In this document: positions 42,661 through 52,799 of the stretch, piece by piece | Layout: every line of letters begins with the position of its first letter | Numbering within the stretch: position 1 is the first letter of the stretch | From: Symbiodinium natans | Taxonomy: Eukaryota; Sar; Dinophyceae; Suessiales; Symbiodiniaceae | NCBI GenBank assembly: GCA_905221605.1 | Contig: CAJNDS010001136.1 | Location: 37,501-101,500 of the forward strand | DNA length: 64,000 nt | Direction: 5' to 3' | The notes under the pieces: generated by a model | Seen by the model: the letters and a program-made list of their open reading frames with translations, nothing else | Database searches by the model: none | What the model was told of the DNA's origin: nothing | Translations under genes and position numbers: made by a program

Positions 42661-42939
42661 GTTTCGGGCGAGGGTTTAGTGGGTTTAGGGAGTTCTGTGG
42701 GGGTGTGGGGGGTTAGGGATGTTAGGGTAGGGGTTTAGGGGTTCAGGGTATAGGGGTTCAGGATTTAGGGGTTAAGGGATTCAGGGGTTTAGGGGTTTAG
42801 GGCTTTAAAAGGGGTTTAGGGTTACAGGTTTAGGGGCTCGTTCAGGTAGTCAGACCTTTGACTTGCTCAGCGCTGTCGAGAGAGAGAGAGGGGTTTTGAG
42901 GGTTATTTTGTGCTCAGGGTTGTCAAGTTCCTAGCTCCG

Positions 42940-43015
42940 CGAGGATGCAGACCAGCGAGAGCAAAATCGCCGATTTGGTGCAGTCGAAGGAGGTGGGGGA
43001 CCGGGAACAGAACAT
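42940..43015 (+). CDS. coding-like island (possible exon)
   Basis: Reads MQTSESKIADLVQSKEVGDR then EQNM after GCGAG|G. Charged helix; no family. Confidence 0.35.
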
Positions 43016-43246
43016 GAACCCTAAGCCACCTAAAACCCTAGACATTCAAAGTCCTAAATTGCCCAAGGCCCAGAAGCCTTGATGCTCTAGAAGCCTTAAG
43101 CACCCAGGCGTGGAAGTTGAAACTTCAAAGCCCCGAAAGGCCTTGAACCGCGTTTAGGGTTCAGGGTTTCACCCGAACGAACCCTAAATCCTAAACCCTC
43201 AAACCCTAAACCCTAAGCTTATCGGGGAATAGAACCCTTCCCAAAG

Positions 43247-43341
43247 GGGAGCCGTAAAGCAGGCTGCCTTCGAAATCCCAGCCAGCGCCAGCAGCCAAGA
43301 GGGCTTCATCTCACAGAGCAATTTTGCTTGGGCCGGAAGGT
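43247..43341 (+). CDS. coding-like island (possible exon)
   Basis: AVKQAAFEIPASASSQEGFI then SQSNFAWAGR, followed by GGTACGGG. Unrecognised. Confidence 0.35.
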
Positions 43342-43344
43342 ACG

Positions 43345-43420
43345 GGTAGGGGGGGGGGGGGGGATTGTACTAGCAGCCCGTAAATAATGGGATAACAATA
43401 GGGGGGGGGGGGTACGATAA
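43345..43420 (+). repeat. two poly-G runs with a near duplicate context
   Basis: G14 and G11-12 runs at about 43350 and 43400, separated by ATTGTACTAGCAGCC...GATAACAATA. Confidence 0.8.
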
Positions 43421-43561
43421 TCCCTGTTAAGGGCTCCTAGAAAAAGGGCGAACATCCCAAAAGGGTAGACATGGCAAGACTCCGCCTGCTACCGTGCCGT
43501 GCGCAACCCCAGGCTCGCGCTTAAGGGGAGCCGAATCTGGGGTTTCATGCTTGCCTTTTTT

Positions 43562-43662
43562 TGGGGGTTTATGAAAATACGGGACCACTAGTATATAGAC
43601 CCCCAATAGTAGGGTTCCCTCTAATAAGGACCCCAATAAGGTATTCCTTATTTCGGAAACCC
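43562..43662. mobile_element. foldback element family B
   Basis: TGGGGGTTTATGAAAATACG ... TTATTTCGGAAACCC, with interior CCCCCAATAGTAGGGTTCCC as in the other copies. Confidence 0.8.
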
Positions 43663-43775
43663 TTATTTTCCATACATATCCCCAAGTCCGCAAGACACTG
43701 TGCACCCTAGAGGCCCTTGACCAGAACCCGAGCCCCTGAACCCCTGACCGCCCCTTGACGAACCCCCCCTGAACC

Positions 43776-43880
43776 CCTGAAACCCTAAACCCTAAACCCT
43801 AAACCCTAAACCCTAAACCCTAAACCCTAAACCCTAAACCCTAAACCCTAAACCCTAAACCCTAAACCCTAAACCCCCTA
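43776..43880 (-). repeat. CCCTAAA array
   Basis: About 14 perfect units. Confidence 0.95.
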
Positions 43881-44042
43881 AACCTGGAATTCTTAACCCG
43901 GAACCCCAACGACGGATTTCCACATGATCCAATCCCTGAAGCAAATAACCTTGCACAGTGAAACACGAGGCTCGGCCTTGAAGCCTCCAGCCCTGAAGCC
44001 TCAACCTTTTTCTTACATGCGTAGGGACGTTTCGGGTTTATG

Positions 44043-44130
44043 AAGCCCTAAACCCTAAGCCCTAAGCCCTAAGCCCTAAACCCTAAACCCTAAGCCCTAA
44101 ACCCTAAACCCTAAACCCTAAACCCTAAAC
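44043..44130 (-). repeat. CCCTAAA/CCCTAAG array
   Basis: Mixed CCCTAAG and CCCTAAA units, directly abutting the island at 44132. Confidence 0.9.
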
Positions 44131-44131
44131 C

Positions 44132-44220
44132 ATGGTGGGCAAGGTCTTAGTCTCCTTCCGCAGCATCCCCGCGGCAGCGAAGAGCCTGGCCGACGACTGG
44201 GCCGGGCTGCTGAACGTCTG
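44132..44220 (+). CDS. coding-like island (probable exon)
   Basis: MVGKVLVSFRSIPAAAKSLA then DDWAGLLNVWG, directly between two telomeric arrays of opposite orientation. It could begin a protein (ATG) or be internal. Confidence 0.4.
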
Positions 44221-44351
44221 GGGGGGGGTTCAGAGGGTTTAGGGTTTAGGATTTAGGGTTTAGGATTTAGGGTTTAGGGTTTAGGGCTCAGGGTTCAGGT
44301 TTAGGGTTCAAGGGGTTTAGGGTTTAGGGTTTAGGGTTCAGGGCTTTGGGG

Positions 44352-44408
44352 GGCGACCTGCTGTCAGCACGTGACGCGCTTCTTGAGGCAATCGGGGCTG
44401 CTCCGGGT
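44352..44408 (+). CDS. coding-like island (probable exon)
   Basis: GDLLSARDALLEAIGAAPG ending CTCCGG|GTAAAG, a canonical-looking GT donor. Preceded by a TTTAGGG array. Same strand as the 44132 island. Confidence 0.45.
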
Positions 44409-44469
44409 AAAGCTCAGGATTGAGGATTTTTTTGAGGGTCTTGGGGCATACCACGAACACTCGGACGGC

Positions 44470-44870
44470 TGAACCTCTCTCTTGTGGTTGCTAAGTGCAA
44501 CCTCTGTCAACACGGGAAACGCCAATGCCCCCTGAAGCGCTTCGTCTCGGCTCCGGGCAGAACTCCTCGGACTGTCCCTGAGGCCCAAACGCAGCCTAAA
44601 GCCAGGAGACTGATAAGACCAGACCTGGGGAACAGGATAGCCAAACCTCAAGAAGACGCCCTGAATCATCTGAATCTGAGGACACCAGATCCCCCAATCC
44701 CTTCAAAGCCATCTCGGAAGGTCACCTGGAGTACGAAGCGCCGCCTGAGGCGGAGTTCCTTTGTGAAGGTGGGTCCCCCCTCACAGCCCTGGGCCATAAA
44801 CCCCAAAAACTCCAGGGACCATTCCAGCTCCAAGCTACGTCCAGAAAGGTTTTTTTTTCATGGCTAGGGT
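44470..44870 (+). other. open frame of 127 codons, unproven
   Basis: MVAKCNLCQHGKRQCPLKRF then basic Pro/Arg-rich sequence. A minus frame of about 100 codons is open over the same stretch, so neither is secure. Confidence 0.25.
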
Positions 44871-44957
44871 GTGGACGTTTCGTTTGGGGTTCTTTGAGTA
44901 TGACTGACTCTGGCCGCTCCATGCCTCTGTCCTAACTGCAGCCAAGAAAACTGCTCC

Positions 44958-45372
44958 CCGCACGCACGCACACGCACGCACGCACGCGCGCACGCACGCG
45001 CATGCGCATGGGCACGCACGCACACGCAGTGTGCGTGCGCACACGCACGTGCACGCGCCAGCCCATGGTGTGCACGCGCACGCACGCGCAAGCACGCGCA
45101 TGCGCATGCGCACGCACTCACTCGCACGCACGGACGCACGCACGCAAGCACGCCCGCACGCCCGCACGCACGCCCACCCGCCCGCACGCCCACGCAAGCC
45201 CACACGCACGCCCACACGCACGCCCACACGCACACGCACGCCCACACGCACACGCACGCCCACACGCACACTCACGCGCACACGCACGCGCACATGCACG
45301 CGCACGGGCACGCGCACGCGCACGCGCACACGTCCACGCACACCCACCCGCACTTGCACGTGTGCACGCACA
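44958..45372. repeat. alternating purine-pyrimidine CGCA/CACG tract
   Basis: About 415 bp of CG/CA dinucleotide mixture with local CCCACACGCACG 12-bp units. Alternating purine-pyrimidine over this length is a strong Z-DNA candidate. All ORFs of Arg/Val, Cys/Ala or His/Ala/Thr across it are repeat readings. Confidence 0.95.
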
Positions 45373-45659
45373 TTAGTAGACAGGCTTTTTTCACCCCACG
45401 ACGGTGTAATTACTATGTTGCCGTTTCTCTCTCACTCTCTGTATCTCTCTCTCGCTGTCCCTCCCTTCCTACTTACCTACCTATCCTACCTCCTTGCCTC
45501 TCTCTGAATCACAAATATCGCAAGTTATGTGGGAGATGCAGGTTCCAGAATACCGCCTTGAAAACCGGGGCCCCCTGCGGCTGGCAATCTTCACTCGAAG
45601 CAGGCTTCTGTGCCCAAGACAATTTAAATTTTCCCTCCGCTTCAGCCCCGAAAACTCGC

Positions 45660-46274
45660 ATGGCTGCTGGTGGACCGACTGGACTTGATGTGTGGATTGT
45701 GTTTTGTTTCGAGCATTGCTTGAAGCCGGAACACCGAGGTGTACGAAAAGGGTTAGAGCATCTTGCGGCTACGTTGGGCTGCAAGTTTGTTTGCCACAAG
45801 AAATCGATGGGCTTTTTCAGTTGGCTGGAAGGCAGGGAAGGTACCAAACTCATCATCGCAGACTGGCGAGAGGCGAAACCCATCACTGAAGGGCTCAGCA
45901 AGCGTGGGCACAAGGGCGATGCCCGCATGTGCGTGGTCGCACGGTCGGATAGGACATTTCACCGTGCATCCTATTTCGTGGACAGCATGGGCCAGGGTGC
46001 CGAGATCGTGGTGGCGCCGGACTTCTCGCTTGAGAGCATGGAGGAGTTCATACGTACCTACATGACCTACATGCAGACTGCGCGCGAGACACTTCATGCA
46101 CCGCCATGCACGGAGATCGAACCGATGCCGTTGCCTGTGCAGCCCAAGGCCGTTGAAGCGCTTTGCGGGATGTCCCTGCCCAGTCTCCTCCAGGCTGTCC
46201 AGGACCCCAAGGTAGCAGCCGCACTGGAGCAGCTCATTCTGCAAACCATGTCGTCGCAAGTCTACGAGGATTGA
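45660..46274 (+). CDS. intact 204-aa protein of unknown function
   Basis: Best intact single-exon ORF in the window, starting MAAGGPTGLDVWIVFCFEHC. Further along: GVRKGLEHLAATLGCKFVCH, GTKLIIADWREAKPITEGLS, ARMCVVARSDRTFHRASYFV, GAEIVVAPDFSLESMEEFIR. Alternating hydrophobic strands and helices suggest a small Rossmann-like alpha/beta domain (residues 1-140), then a linker and a C-terminal helix pair ending SQVYED. No signal peptide or membrane segment. The frame is open further upstream to 45294 but only as repeat reading, so I choose the ATG at 45660. It lies just after the CG/CA tract and has no introns, unlike its neighbours, which would fit a retroposed copy; I see no poly-A tail. I believe related proteins exist in dinoflagellates but cannot name the domain. 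Confidence 0.75.
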   Translation: MAAGGPTGLDVWIVFCFEHCLKPEHRGVRKGLEHLAATLGCKFVCHKKSMGFFSWLEGREGTKLIIADWREAKPITEGLSKRGHKGDARMCVVARSDRTFHRASYFVDSMGQGAEIVVAPDFSLESMEEFIRTYMTYMQTARETLHAPPCTEIEPMPLPVQPKAVEALCGMSLPSLLQAVQDPKVAAALEQLILQTMSSQVYED

Positions 46275-46599
46275 GTGAAAAGTGGCATGAATCCGCGATT
46301 ATATTGGGCGCAATGGCCGCCACAGTCTCACAACGCCCCTAATTTCTCGACTGACTCGTGCTGTCCAAACCGGACCGCAAGCACCTGTCGCGTGGGACTT
46401 GGACACGACCTGTCCGCCGGAAGTCTCACTACGAAGGACCTTCTATGACTCTATGAGCCAAAAAGTCCGAGCTCAACCCTAAAGCCCTCCGAGCTCCAAA
46501 GCCCAAATCCTCAACCCTTAAGGCCCTCAACCCTTCCCTTAGCCCTTCAAGGCACCTCAGACGCCGCTGCAACCTTGAAGGGCTTGAAAACCCCAAAAC

Positions 46600-46755
46600 A
46601 TCCTCAAGCCCTAAACCCTAGACCCTAAGCCCTAAGCCCTAAACCCAAAACCCTAAACCCCAAACCCTAAACCCTAAACCCGAAACCCGAAACCCTAAAC
46701 CCTAAACCCTAAACCCTAAACCCTAAACCCTAAACCCTAAACCCTAAACCCTAAA
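46600..46755 (-). repeat. CCCTAAA array
   Basis: About 20 units, with CCCGAAA and CCCCAAA variants on the left. Confidence 0.95.
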
Positions 46756-46840
46756 ACCCAAACCCGGGTCCCCACCCCTCTGACCTTGTTGGGTAGACCA
46801 TACCTCTGAGGAGGCGAGCCTTGAACCCTCAAACTACTCA

Positions 46841-47002
46841 AACGACTTGAAGTTCAACTTCCAGCAAGAAAGCACGGAGATATGCGACGAAAAAGGCCAT
46901 TCGGGTTGGCATACACCCGGTGCAATCCGTAAGCTGCTGAAGCTTGCCTTCAGAAACTTGGATGCGGTTGCCCCCAGCATAAAACTGGAACTGGAAGCTT
47001 GA
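46841..47002 (+). CDS. coding-like segment (possible terminal exon)
   Basis: Plus frame NDLKFNFQQESTEICDEKGH, then SGWHTPGAIRKLLKLAFRNL and DAVAPSIKLELEA followed by TGA. A minus frame is also open. Function unknown. Confidence 0.35.
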   Translation, partial: NDLKFNFQQESTEICDEKGHSGWHTPGAIRKLLKLAFRNLDAVAPSIKLELEA

Positions 47003-47359
47003 CTTGCGGAAAAGTTGCTGCTCAGTACAGTTCTGAACCTCTGAAGATGTCCAACATGTATCCCCAGCATCCAATGTCTGTTTCGGATGCGATTCGGATG
47101 ACTTTCGATCAGGAAGGCCCTTCGGTCGCGTCACCTAAACCATCTTCCCAAGCCTCCCAGTGTCCCCCAGTAGCCCAAAGTCTCCGTGATTCCTTTTGGC
47201 AGGCAGATGTTCCAAGCATCCCACGTGTCCATCCCAACGACGTCCCTTTGGTCCTTTGCCCTGCGTCCCCTTGGTGGCTGGCTCCGGTGGTGGCTTGCTG
47301 CGAGTTGTGACTGGGCGGCCTTGGGGTGTTGGCATGTCTGCATTCTACTGCGTTTACCT

Positions 47360-47580
47360 GCCGAACGCACCCGAAAGCCCGAAAGCCCGAAAGCCCAGAA
47401 GCCCGAAAGCCCAAAAGCCCGAAACCCGTAATCCCTTGAACCCCAACCCCCCAAACCCCTAAACCCCTGAACCCCGGAACCCCTAAATTCTGAACCCCAA
47501 AACCCCTCAACCCCTCAACCCCTAAACCCCTAAACCCCAAACCCCAAACCCTAAACCCTAAACCCTAAACGCTAAACCCG
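47360..47580. repeat. CCCGAAAG minisatellite then CCCCTAAA/CCCTAAA array
   Basis: Seven or eight CCCGAAAG-type octamers (47368-47425), then 8-mer CCCCTAAA/CCCCTGAA units, then 7-mer CCCTAAA units (to 47575): unit length changes within one array. Confidence 0.85.
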
Positions 47581-47769
47581 CCACGGAGCACACCCAGACA
47601 GTTGGCAGGTGACGGGCCGTGGGGGTGCCCAGTGCCTTCGCCGTTGGGGCTCCGGGGCTTGGCGGTTAGGGCTTTAGGCTTTTGGGGGTGTAAGGGGTAG
47701 GGTTCAGGGTTTGGGGTTTGGGGTTTGGGTAGGGTGTCGGGGTTTCGGGGTTTAGGGTGTTGACAGATG

Positions 47770-47835
47770 CAGCGCAGAAGCCGGACCCCCCTAATTCCCC
47801 GACGCAGTGCTGCTCTTGGTGGCATATTGGGGGGC
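47770..47835 (-). other. unique island, possible exon
   Basis: Minus frame NMPPRAALRRGIRGVRLLRC; other frames are partly open. Confidence 0.2.
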
Positions 47836-47974
47836 GAAGTCGGTTTCGTTTCCGGAGCCCAAGCTTCGAAGCCCTAGACCCACGAAGGCTTCAATCCCTG
47901 AAGCCCTAAACCCTAAAGCCTAAACCCTAAAGCCAGTGAACCCGAAACCCTGAACCCTAAGCCCCATGCTCCCT

Positions 47975-48076
47975 AAGCACTGCTTTTCCAAGGCCTGGAA
48001 ACGCACCTTCACCCGTACTACCTCAGCCGCCTGGGAGGGGAGCCCAGTTTACATGATCCGTGTTGTCGGGGCTCCT
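47975..48076 (+). CDS. coding-like island (possible exon)
   Basis: KHCFSKAWKRTFTRTTSAAW then EGSPVYMIRVVGAPV. All three plus frames are largely open, so the reading frame is not certain. Confidence 0.25.
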
Positions 48077-48085
48077 GTTTAGAAA

Positions 48086-48176
48086 CTTACACGAAGTTGC
48101 TGTATTGTCAGGATTGTGGGATATTGTGGGGTTCCCTGAATAAGGTTTACCCGAATCTAGGAAACCCCCCCATATG
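48086..48176. mobile_element. diverged family B foldback remnant
   Basis: Only the right end (CCGAATCTAGGAAACCCCCC) and part of the interior (GGGGTTCCCTGAATAAGG) are recognisable. Confidence 0.45.
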
Positions 48177-48179
48177 TAC

Positions 48180-48680
48180 GACGTCTTTGTCAGTCAATGC
48201 AACCGTACCCGGCCTCTTTGGCTGCGGTGGTGTTCACAGCTGGCAGTCATAGAAGAAGGTTGAGTTGTGGCATATTTTGACGAGCGACCGTTTTTGTTGA
48301 TGGGTTGGTCAACAGGAAGATGTGTCGTGATCAGCTTTAGCAGGGTGAGGTGTCAGACGCTTGCCCAGGGATGCAGGCAGTGTTTGGGTGCCCAGGGACG
48401 TACGCAGACCCTCGCACCCTGAACCTTGCACCGAAGCCAGGATCTTTGTGAGGCTGTTGGTGATTCTGGTTGCTGACTTGTACCACATCTCCCCAGCACC
48501 TGGGGATTCGTGGGTTTGGGGGACTTCGGAAAAGTATTGTGCAAAGCGGGAACCATCCCTCAACCCCTCAACCCTCAACCCGAAACCCCAAGACGGACTG
48601 CTGCCAACACCTCAAAGTCCTCTCCGGCCAGAAGCTTCCGATTCCCTCAAGTGCCGATGACCACCAGTAGATCACCCCCC
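48180..48680. other. unique region, nothing supportable
   Basis: Overlapping frames on both strands without a motif. Confidence 0.35.
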
Positions 48681-48829
48681 CAAAGCCCTAGGCCACAAAC
48701 CCTAAAACCAAAATGTCCATATGAGTATTTTGTACCATCCTGCTCAAGGCTAACATGGTACCCCCCTCAGGCCGAACCCTAGCAGCCCGAAAGCCCGCAA
48801 GCCCGAAACCGCTACACTAAGCCCTAGAG

Positions 48830-49075
48830 CCCAAACCCTAAACCGCCCTATCATCCCCAAACCCCAGACCCCAAACTCGAAACCCCAAACCCCAAACCCG
48901 AAACCCCAGACCCTAAACCCCAAACCCCGAACCCTAGACCCTAAACCGCCCTATCATCCCCAAACCCCAAACCCCAAACCCGAAACCCCAAACCCCAAAC
49001 CCGAAACCCCAGACCCTAAACCCCAAACCCCGAACCCTAGACCCCCAAAACCCTAAACCCCAAACCCCAAGCCCC
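48830..49075 (-). repeat. higher-order CCCCAAA array
   Basis: A 120-bp block (CCGCCCTATCATCCCCAAAC ... CCCCGAACCCTAGACCC) is repeated almost exactly (48842-48945 and 48949-49050). Confidence 0.9.
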
Positions 49076-49103
49076 GAGGGTTTAGGGTTTAGGGTTATCG
49101 CAG

Positions 49104-49157
49104 GCCTCGGCCTGCGCGGGGCGGCGGGACTCCTCCTGCACCGCCGGGCACACCCAG
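49104..49157 (+). CDS. probable 54-nt exon between opposed arrays
   Basis: ATCGCAG|GCCTCG ... CACCCAG|GTCTTA: acceptor and GT donor enclose exactly 18 codons in one frame (ASACAGRRDSSCTAGHTQ); a second frame (GLGLRGAAGLLLHRRAHP) is also open. Either way a splice-bounded unit of unknown function. Confidence 0.35.
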
Positions 49158-49179
49158 GTCTTAGGACACTGAAGGAGGA

Positions 49180-49320
49180 CGGTTTAGGGTTTAGGGTTTA
49201 GGGTTTAGGGTTTAGGATTTACGGTTTAGGATTTGGGGATCTTGGGTGGAGGGGGTTGGGGTTTAGGTCTTTGGGGTTTAGGGTTTAGGGTTTGGGGTTT
49301 GGGGTTTAGGGTTGGGGTTT
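49180..49320 (+). repeat. TTTAGGG array
   Basis: Perfect units then TTTGGGG variants. Confidence 0.9.
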
Positions 49321-50049
49321 GCTGTGATATGGCGCAGCAGAAGCTGCTTGGGATGCAGACAGGAAAGCTTGAGCAGCCATGGCCCGATTGTGGAGGGCCG
49401 TCTAGGCAAAACCTGGTCTTACAAGAATCCTAAAGGCCCGGACCCCCATTGGTCCCAGGGGGTCCCAGAAGTTCCCAGGGAGGAGAGCTGCTTCGGTCTC
49501 ACGGCTTTTTAGGCTGAGGGGTTGAGGGGGGATGAGGGTTTAAGAAAGCCAAGGGTCTTTCACTGCGAGACCCCAAGTCCCAAATTTCTGAAGCCCTAAA
49601 CCCTAAACCCTAAACCCTAACCCCTATCTGAAGCCAAGAGCTTTCGTTGGCTCCGCCGCCTCAAACCCTTCCACGCACCCGCAGCCCTAAGCCCCCCCAA
49701 AATCGCAAGGCCATAAGACATCCTCGAATCCCTGGACCCAGACTTTAAACTACTCCCTGAACCCTAAACCCGAAACCAATTTTCAGTCTTTGGGGCTTGC
49801 AGGCTTCAGGGGTAAAGTTCTTCAGATTCAGAAGTTCCAGGATAAAAGGGCCTTTTTCAGGGCTAATCGGCTGCAGGGTGCATGGGTTTTGCGGGGGGAT
49901 TTTGAGGGCTGTGTCCTAACGCCACGGTGTATCGAACTCTCGCCCGTATCTCTGTAACAAAAGCCTGCATCCTCAGGCCCCCCAACAGGAAACCCTCAAG
50001 CCCAAAGCCCAAACCCGAAACCCTAAACATCAAACCCTAAACCTGTCAG

Positions 50050-50400
50050 AAACCCAAACCCTAAACCCTAAACCCTAAACCCTAAACCCTAAACCCTAAA
50101 CCCTAAACCCTAAACCCTAAACCCTAAACCCTAAACCCCAAAGACCTAAACCCTAAACCCTAAACCCTCAACCCTAAACCTCTTGGGAAAACCAGGCTGG
50201 TCAGATCCACTGCGCTGTGGGGGCCTCCTTGTGCTCGGTTGCGGGATGTAGAGTTCAGGGGCCACCCTACACCCTAAACCCTAAACCCTAAACCCTAAAC
50301 CCTAAACCCTAAACCCTAAACCCTAAACCCTAAACCTAAACCCTCAACCCTGAACCCTGAACCCTAAACCCTGAGCCCTAAACGCTGCACCCTAGACCGG
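50050..50400 (-). repeat. two CCCTAAA arrays around a 90-bp unique island
   Basis: Arrays at 50050-50180 and 50270-50400. The island between has an AACCAG|GCTGG acceptor-like site and a short open frame WSDPLRCGGLLVLGCGM. Confidence 0.9.
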
Positions 50401-50454
50401 GCTTAGGGTTCAGAATGTCCCTAAAGCCCGGAACTGGGGCCGAAGCGTTCGTGG

Positions 50455-50550
50455 GGGTTTAGGGTTTAGGGTTAGGCTTTGGGTGGGGGTTTAGGGTTTA
50501 GGGTTTAGGGTTTAGGGCTTAGGGTTTAGGGTTTAGGGTTTAGGGCTTAG
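50455..50550 (+). repeat. TTTAGGG array
   Basis: About 12 units with CTTAGGG variants. Confidence 0.9.
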
Positions 50551-50817
50551 GGTGCAACATGATGTGCTGAATGCCAGTGTGGGGCTTCGGAGCCCTGAGC
50601 CCTAAACCCATAAACTCAGCCAAAGGTTCCCGAAGCGTTCCCTGAAGCCCTGCTGTTGCCCAGTTGCACCCGCAGTAGGCATGGGTTCCCTGAACCCTAA
50701 ACCCTAAACCCTAAACCCAGAAGCTGGAACCCTAAATCCAGGCCCCGAGGCTCTTGGCTTCTGAAGCCCTCCATCCCTCTGACCCTGAAGCCCTAAATCC
50801 TCAAGGCGTTGGGTTGA

Positions 50818-50976
50818 GGGATGTACCCCCCTCATACGAACAGCTGCTTTATAGGGGTTATTCTAAAACACTAAAACCCCCTAAACCCTAAACCCTAAAC
50901 CCTAAACCCTAAACCCTAAACCCTAAACCCTAAATCCCTAAAACCCTAAAGCTGTTAGTATCAGGGGGAACATCCC
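50818..50976. mobile_element. foldback element family A with internal telomeric array
   Basis: Left GGGATGTACCCCCCTCATAC, right GTTAGTATCAGGGGGAACAT then CCC. CCCTAAA units occupy 50873-50950, between the two arms. Confidence 0.8.
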
Positions 50977-50999
50977 AAGCCTTTGAGGTGTGGGGAGAG

Positions 51000-51155
51000 C
51001 CCCCCTAAACCCTAAACCCTAAACCCTAAACCCTAAACCCTAAACCCTAAACCCTGAAACCCTAACCCCTAAACCCTAAACCCTAAACCCTAAACCCTAA
51101 ACCCTAAACCCTAAACCCTAAACCCTAACCCCTAAACCCTAAACCCTAAACCCTG
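51000..51155 (-). repeat. CCCTAAA array
   Basis: About 21 units with two CCCCTAA slips. Confidence 0.95.
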
Positions 51156-51432
51156 AAAAGCTTTCCTGGGCCCTGAACAGGCATACCCCTGGGCTTCGTC
51201 GAGTTGAAGCCTGCCCGGGGGCCTTGCGAAGTGTTGGGGTTTAGGGTTGAGGGTTTAAGGTTTAGGGTTTAGGGTTTAGGGTTTAGGGTTCACTGTTCCT
51301 TTTTAGGGCTTCATGGTCCCAGGATGGTCTTTTCGCTTCCTTGTTTGAATGGTGTCGGGGGTTTAGGTGGGAGGCTAGAACGTGTTTTTGGTGATGGTTT
51401 TTGTATCTCTCTAAGGGGATCCTATATCCACC

Positions 51433-51717
51433 TTATAGCCCTCTAAGGGCCTGCGTAGTTTTTTTCTTGAGTCCAGACTGAGAACCTGTAAGTTTAGGTT
51501 CGTGGCTGTTGGAGGGCGCCTTCTCTGATCCAGCATCCTTTGTGCTCCCCGATGTTGGGGGAGTTGGACACTCCAATCCCTGAACCCCGAAGCCCCCCCA
51601 AAATCCTCCAACCAAATCAGCCCCCGCAGCCCGAAAGTACTTCTCTCCGAGGCCAGCAGCTACGCTGCTGTCGCTTTGCCCTCGGATTTCGCAAGATGCG
51701 GCCCTCGCTGAGTTCAA
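51433..51717 (-). other. open minus frame, possible exon
   Basis: The part at about 51717-51620 reads ARAASCEIRGQSDSSVAAGL then GEKYFRAAGAD. The rest is Gly/Ser/Lys-rich. Confidence 0.25.
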
Positions 51718-51816
51718 CGAGTGGGTTTGGGGTTTAGGGTTTGGGGTTTAGGGTTTGGGGTTTAGGGTTTGGGGTTTTAGTGTTTGGGGTTTGGGGTTCA
51801 AGTGTCTCTGTTTCAG

Positions 51817-51950
51817 AGAGCCCCCTCCAAGGGCTTCAGGCTTTGGCTGAGTGCTCGTGGTGGTGCCTTGGACTTTAGTCTTTGGAACGAGCATTACATT
51901 AGATTTCAAGCCGCGAGCGATCAAGCCAAACCCCAAGCCCTTAGGAAAAG
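51817..51950 (+). CDS. probable exon, unknown protein
   Basis: A good 3' splice site (GTGTCTCTGTTTCAG) precedes RAPSKGFRLWLSARGGALDF then SLWNEHYIRFQAASDQAKPQ ALRKSG. Aromatic, well-mixed composition, strongly protein-like. Followed by unique DNA and CCCTAAA-like units. Confidence 0.5.
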
Positions 51951-52115
51951 TGGAGGTTTTGGGGGCCCAAATCCTAAATTTTAAACCCTAAGTCCTAAAT
52001 CCTCAGCCCTAAGCCGTAAACCCAAATGCTGGACCTTTGATTGCTGAACCCTAAGCCCTAAGCAGGTGATTCGAGAGCTCCCGTTTGGGGTCCGTTGAAC
52101 AGGGTGTTCCTTCAG

Positions 52116-52173
52116 GTGCCGTTACAAGAGAACCTTTCTGCAGAAGAGGTTCGAACAAACACCCGCGCAGCTT
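52116..52173 (+). CDS. probable exon
   Basis: GTTCCTTCAG|GTG acceptor, then VPLQENLSAEEVRTNTRAA; a GAG|GTTCGA donor is possible inside. Confidence 0.4.
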
Positions 52174-52283
52174 AATACCCGAATACCCTGAAGCCCAGAA
52201 CCCCAAAACCCCCAAAGCCCGAAGCCCTAAACCCTAAACCCTAAACCCTTAACCCTAAACCCTAAAACCCCCTTCTTGGTGAG

Positions 52284-52349
52284 GTGGCCGAGTCGCCCTA
52301 CGTGCACTTCCTGATGCACTTCGTGGCCGTCGGCTTCGCCCCACAGAAG
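52284..52349 (+). CDS. probable 66-nt exon (GC donor)
   Basis: TGGTGAG|GTGGCC ... CACAGAAG|GCTTGT encloses 22 codons: VAESPYVHFLMHFVAVGFAP QK. The AG|G context at both ends matches the MOCS3 introns. Clearly protein-like; family unknown. Confidence 0.5.
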
Positions 52350-52369
52350 GCTTGTAGGGGTTTAGGGTT

Positions 52370-52480
52370 TTGAGGGTTCAGGATTGGGTTTAGGGATTAG
52401 GGGTTTAGGGATTAGGGTTTAGGGTTTAGGGTTTAGGGGATAGGGGATTAGGGTTTAGGGTGTAGGGGGATTTGGGTTTA
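52370..52480 (+). repeat. TTTAGGG array, degenerate
   Basis: TTTAGGG, ATTAGGG and GATAGGG units. Confidence 0.85.
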
Positions 52481-52486
52481 GGCTTC

Positions 52487-52585
52487 GGATGTTCCCCCTT
52501 ATACTAGCAGGCCTTAGTAGGGACTATGGTGCCCCCTACTCTCGCTGCTTATTCAGGGCTGTTAGTATCAGAGGGTACGTGTCAA
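52487..52585. mobile_element. foldback element family A
   Basis: Left GGATGTTCCCCCTTATACTA then GCAGGCCTTAGTAGGGACT, right CTGTTAGTATCAGAGGGTAC. Confidence 0.8.
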
Positions 52586-52799
52586 GGTTTAGGGTTTAGG
52601 GAAGGTGTCTGCTTGGGAGTGTTTCGGGTTCAGGATGTTGAACGCTTGCCTTGGGGTTTCAGGGTTTGGGGTTGTCCTGCAGAGTAGCAGCTGCCAGTAG
52701 CCACAGTTCTTACGACAGACCCTTGGGATCAGGGGAAGTGTGTCCAGGCTCTAGGGCTTAGGGCTTAGGGCGGAGGGCATTGGGCGAGGACGTGGTTTT

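Noticed and set aside
42290-42679. 129-codon Ser/Pro/Leu-rich protein
   Set aside because: It is the 9-bp minisatellite in translation; only its last 25 codons might be an exon.
44835-45507. ORFs of 124-178 codons rich in Arg/Val, Cys/Ala or His/Ala/Thr
   Set aside because: They read the CG/CA alternating repeat on both strands; all frames are open because the repeat lacks stops.
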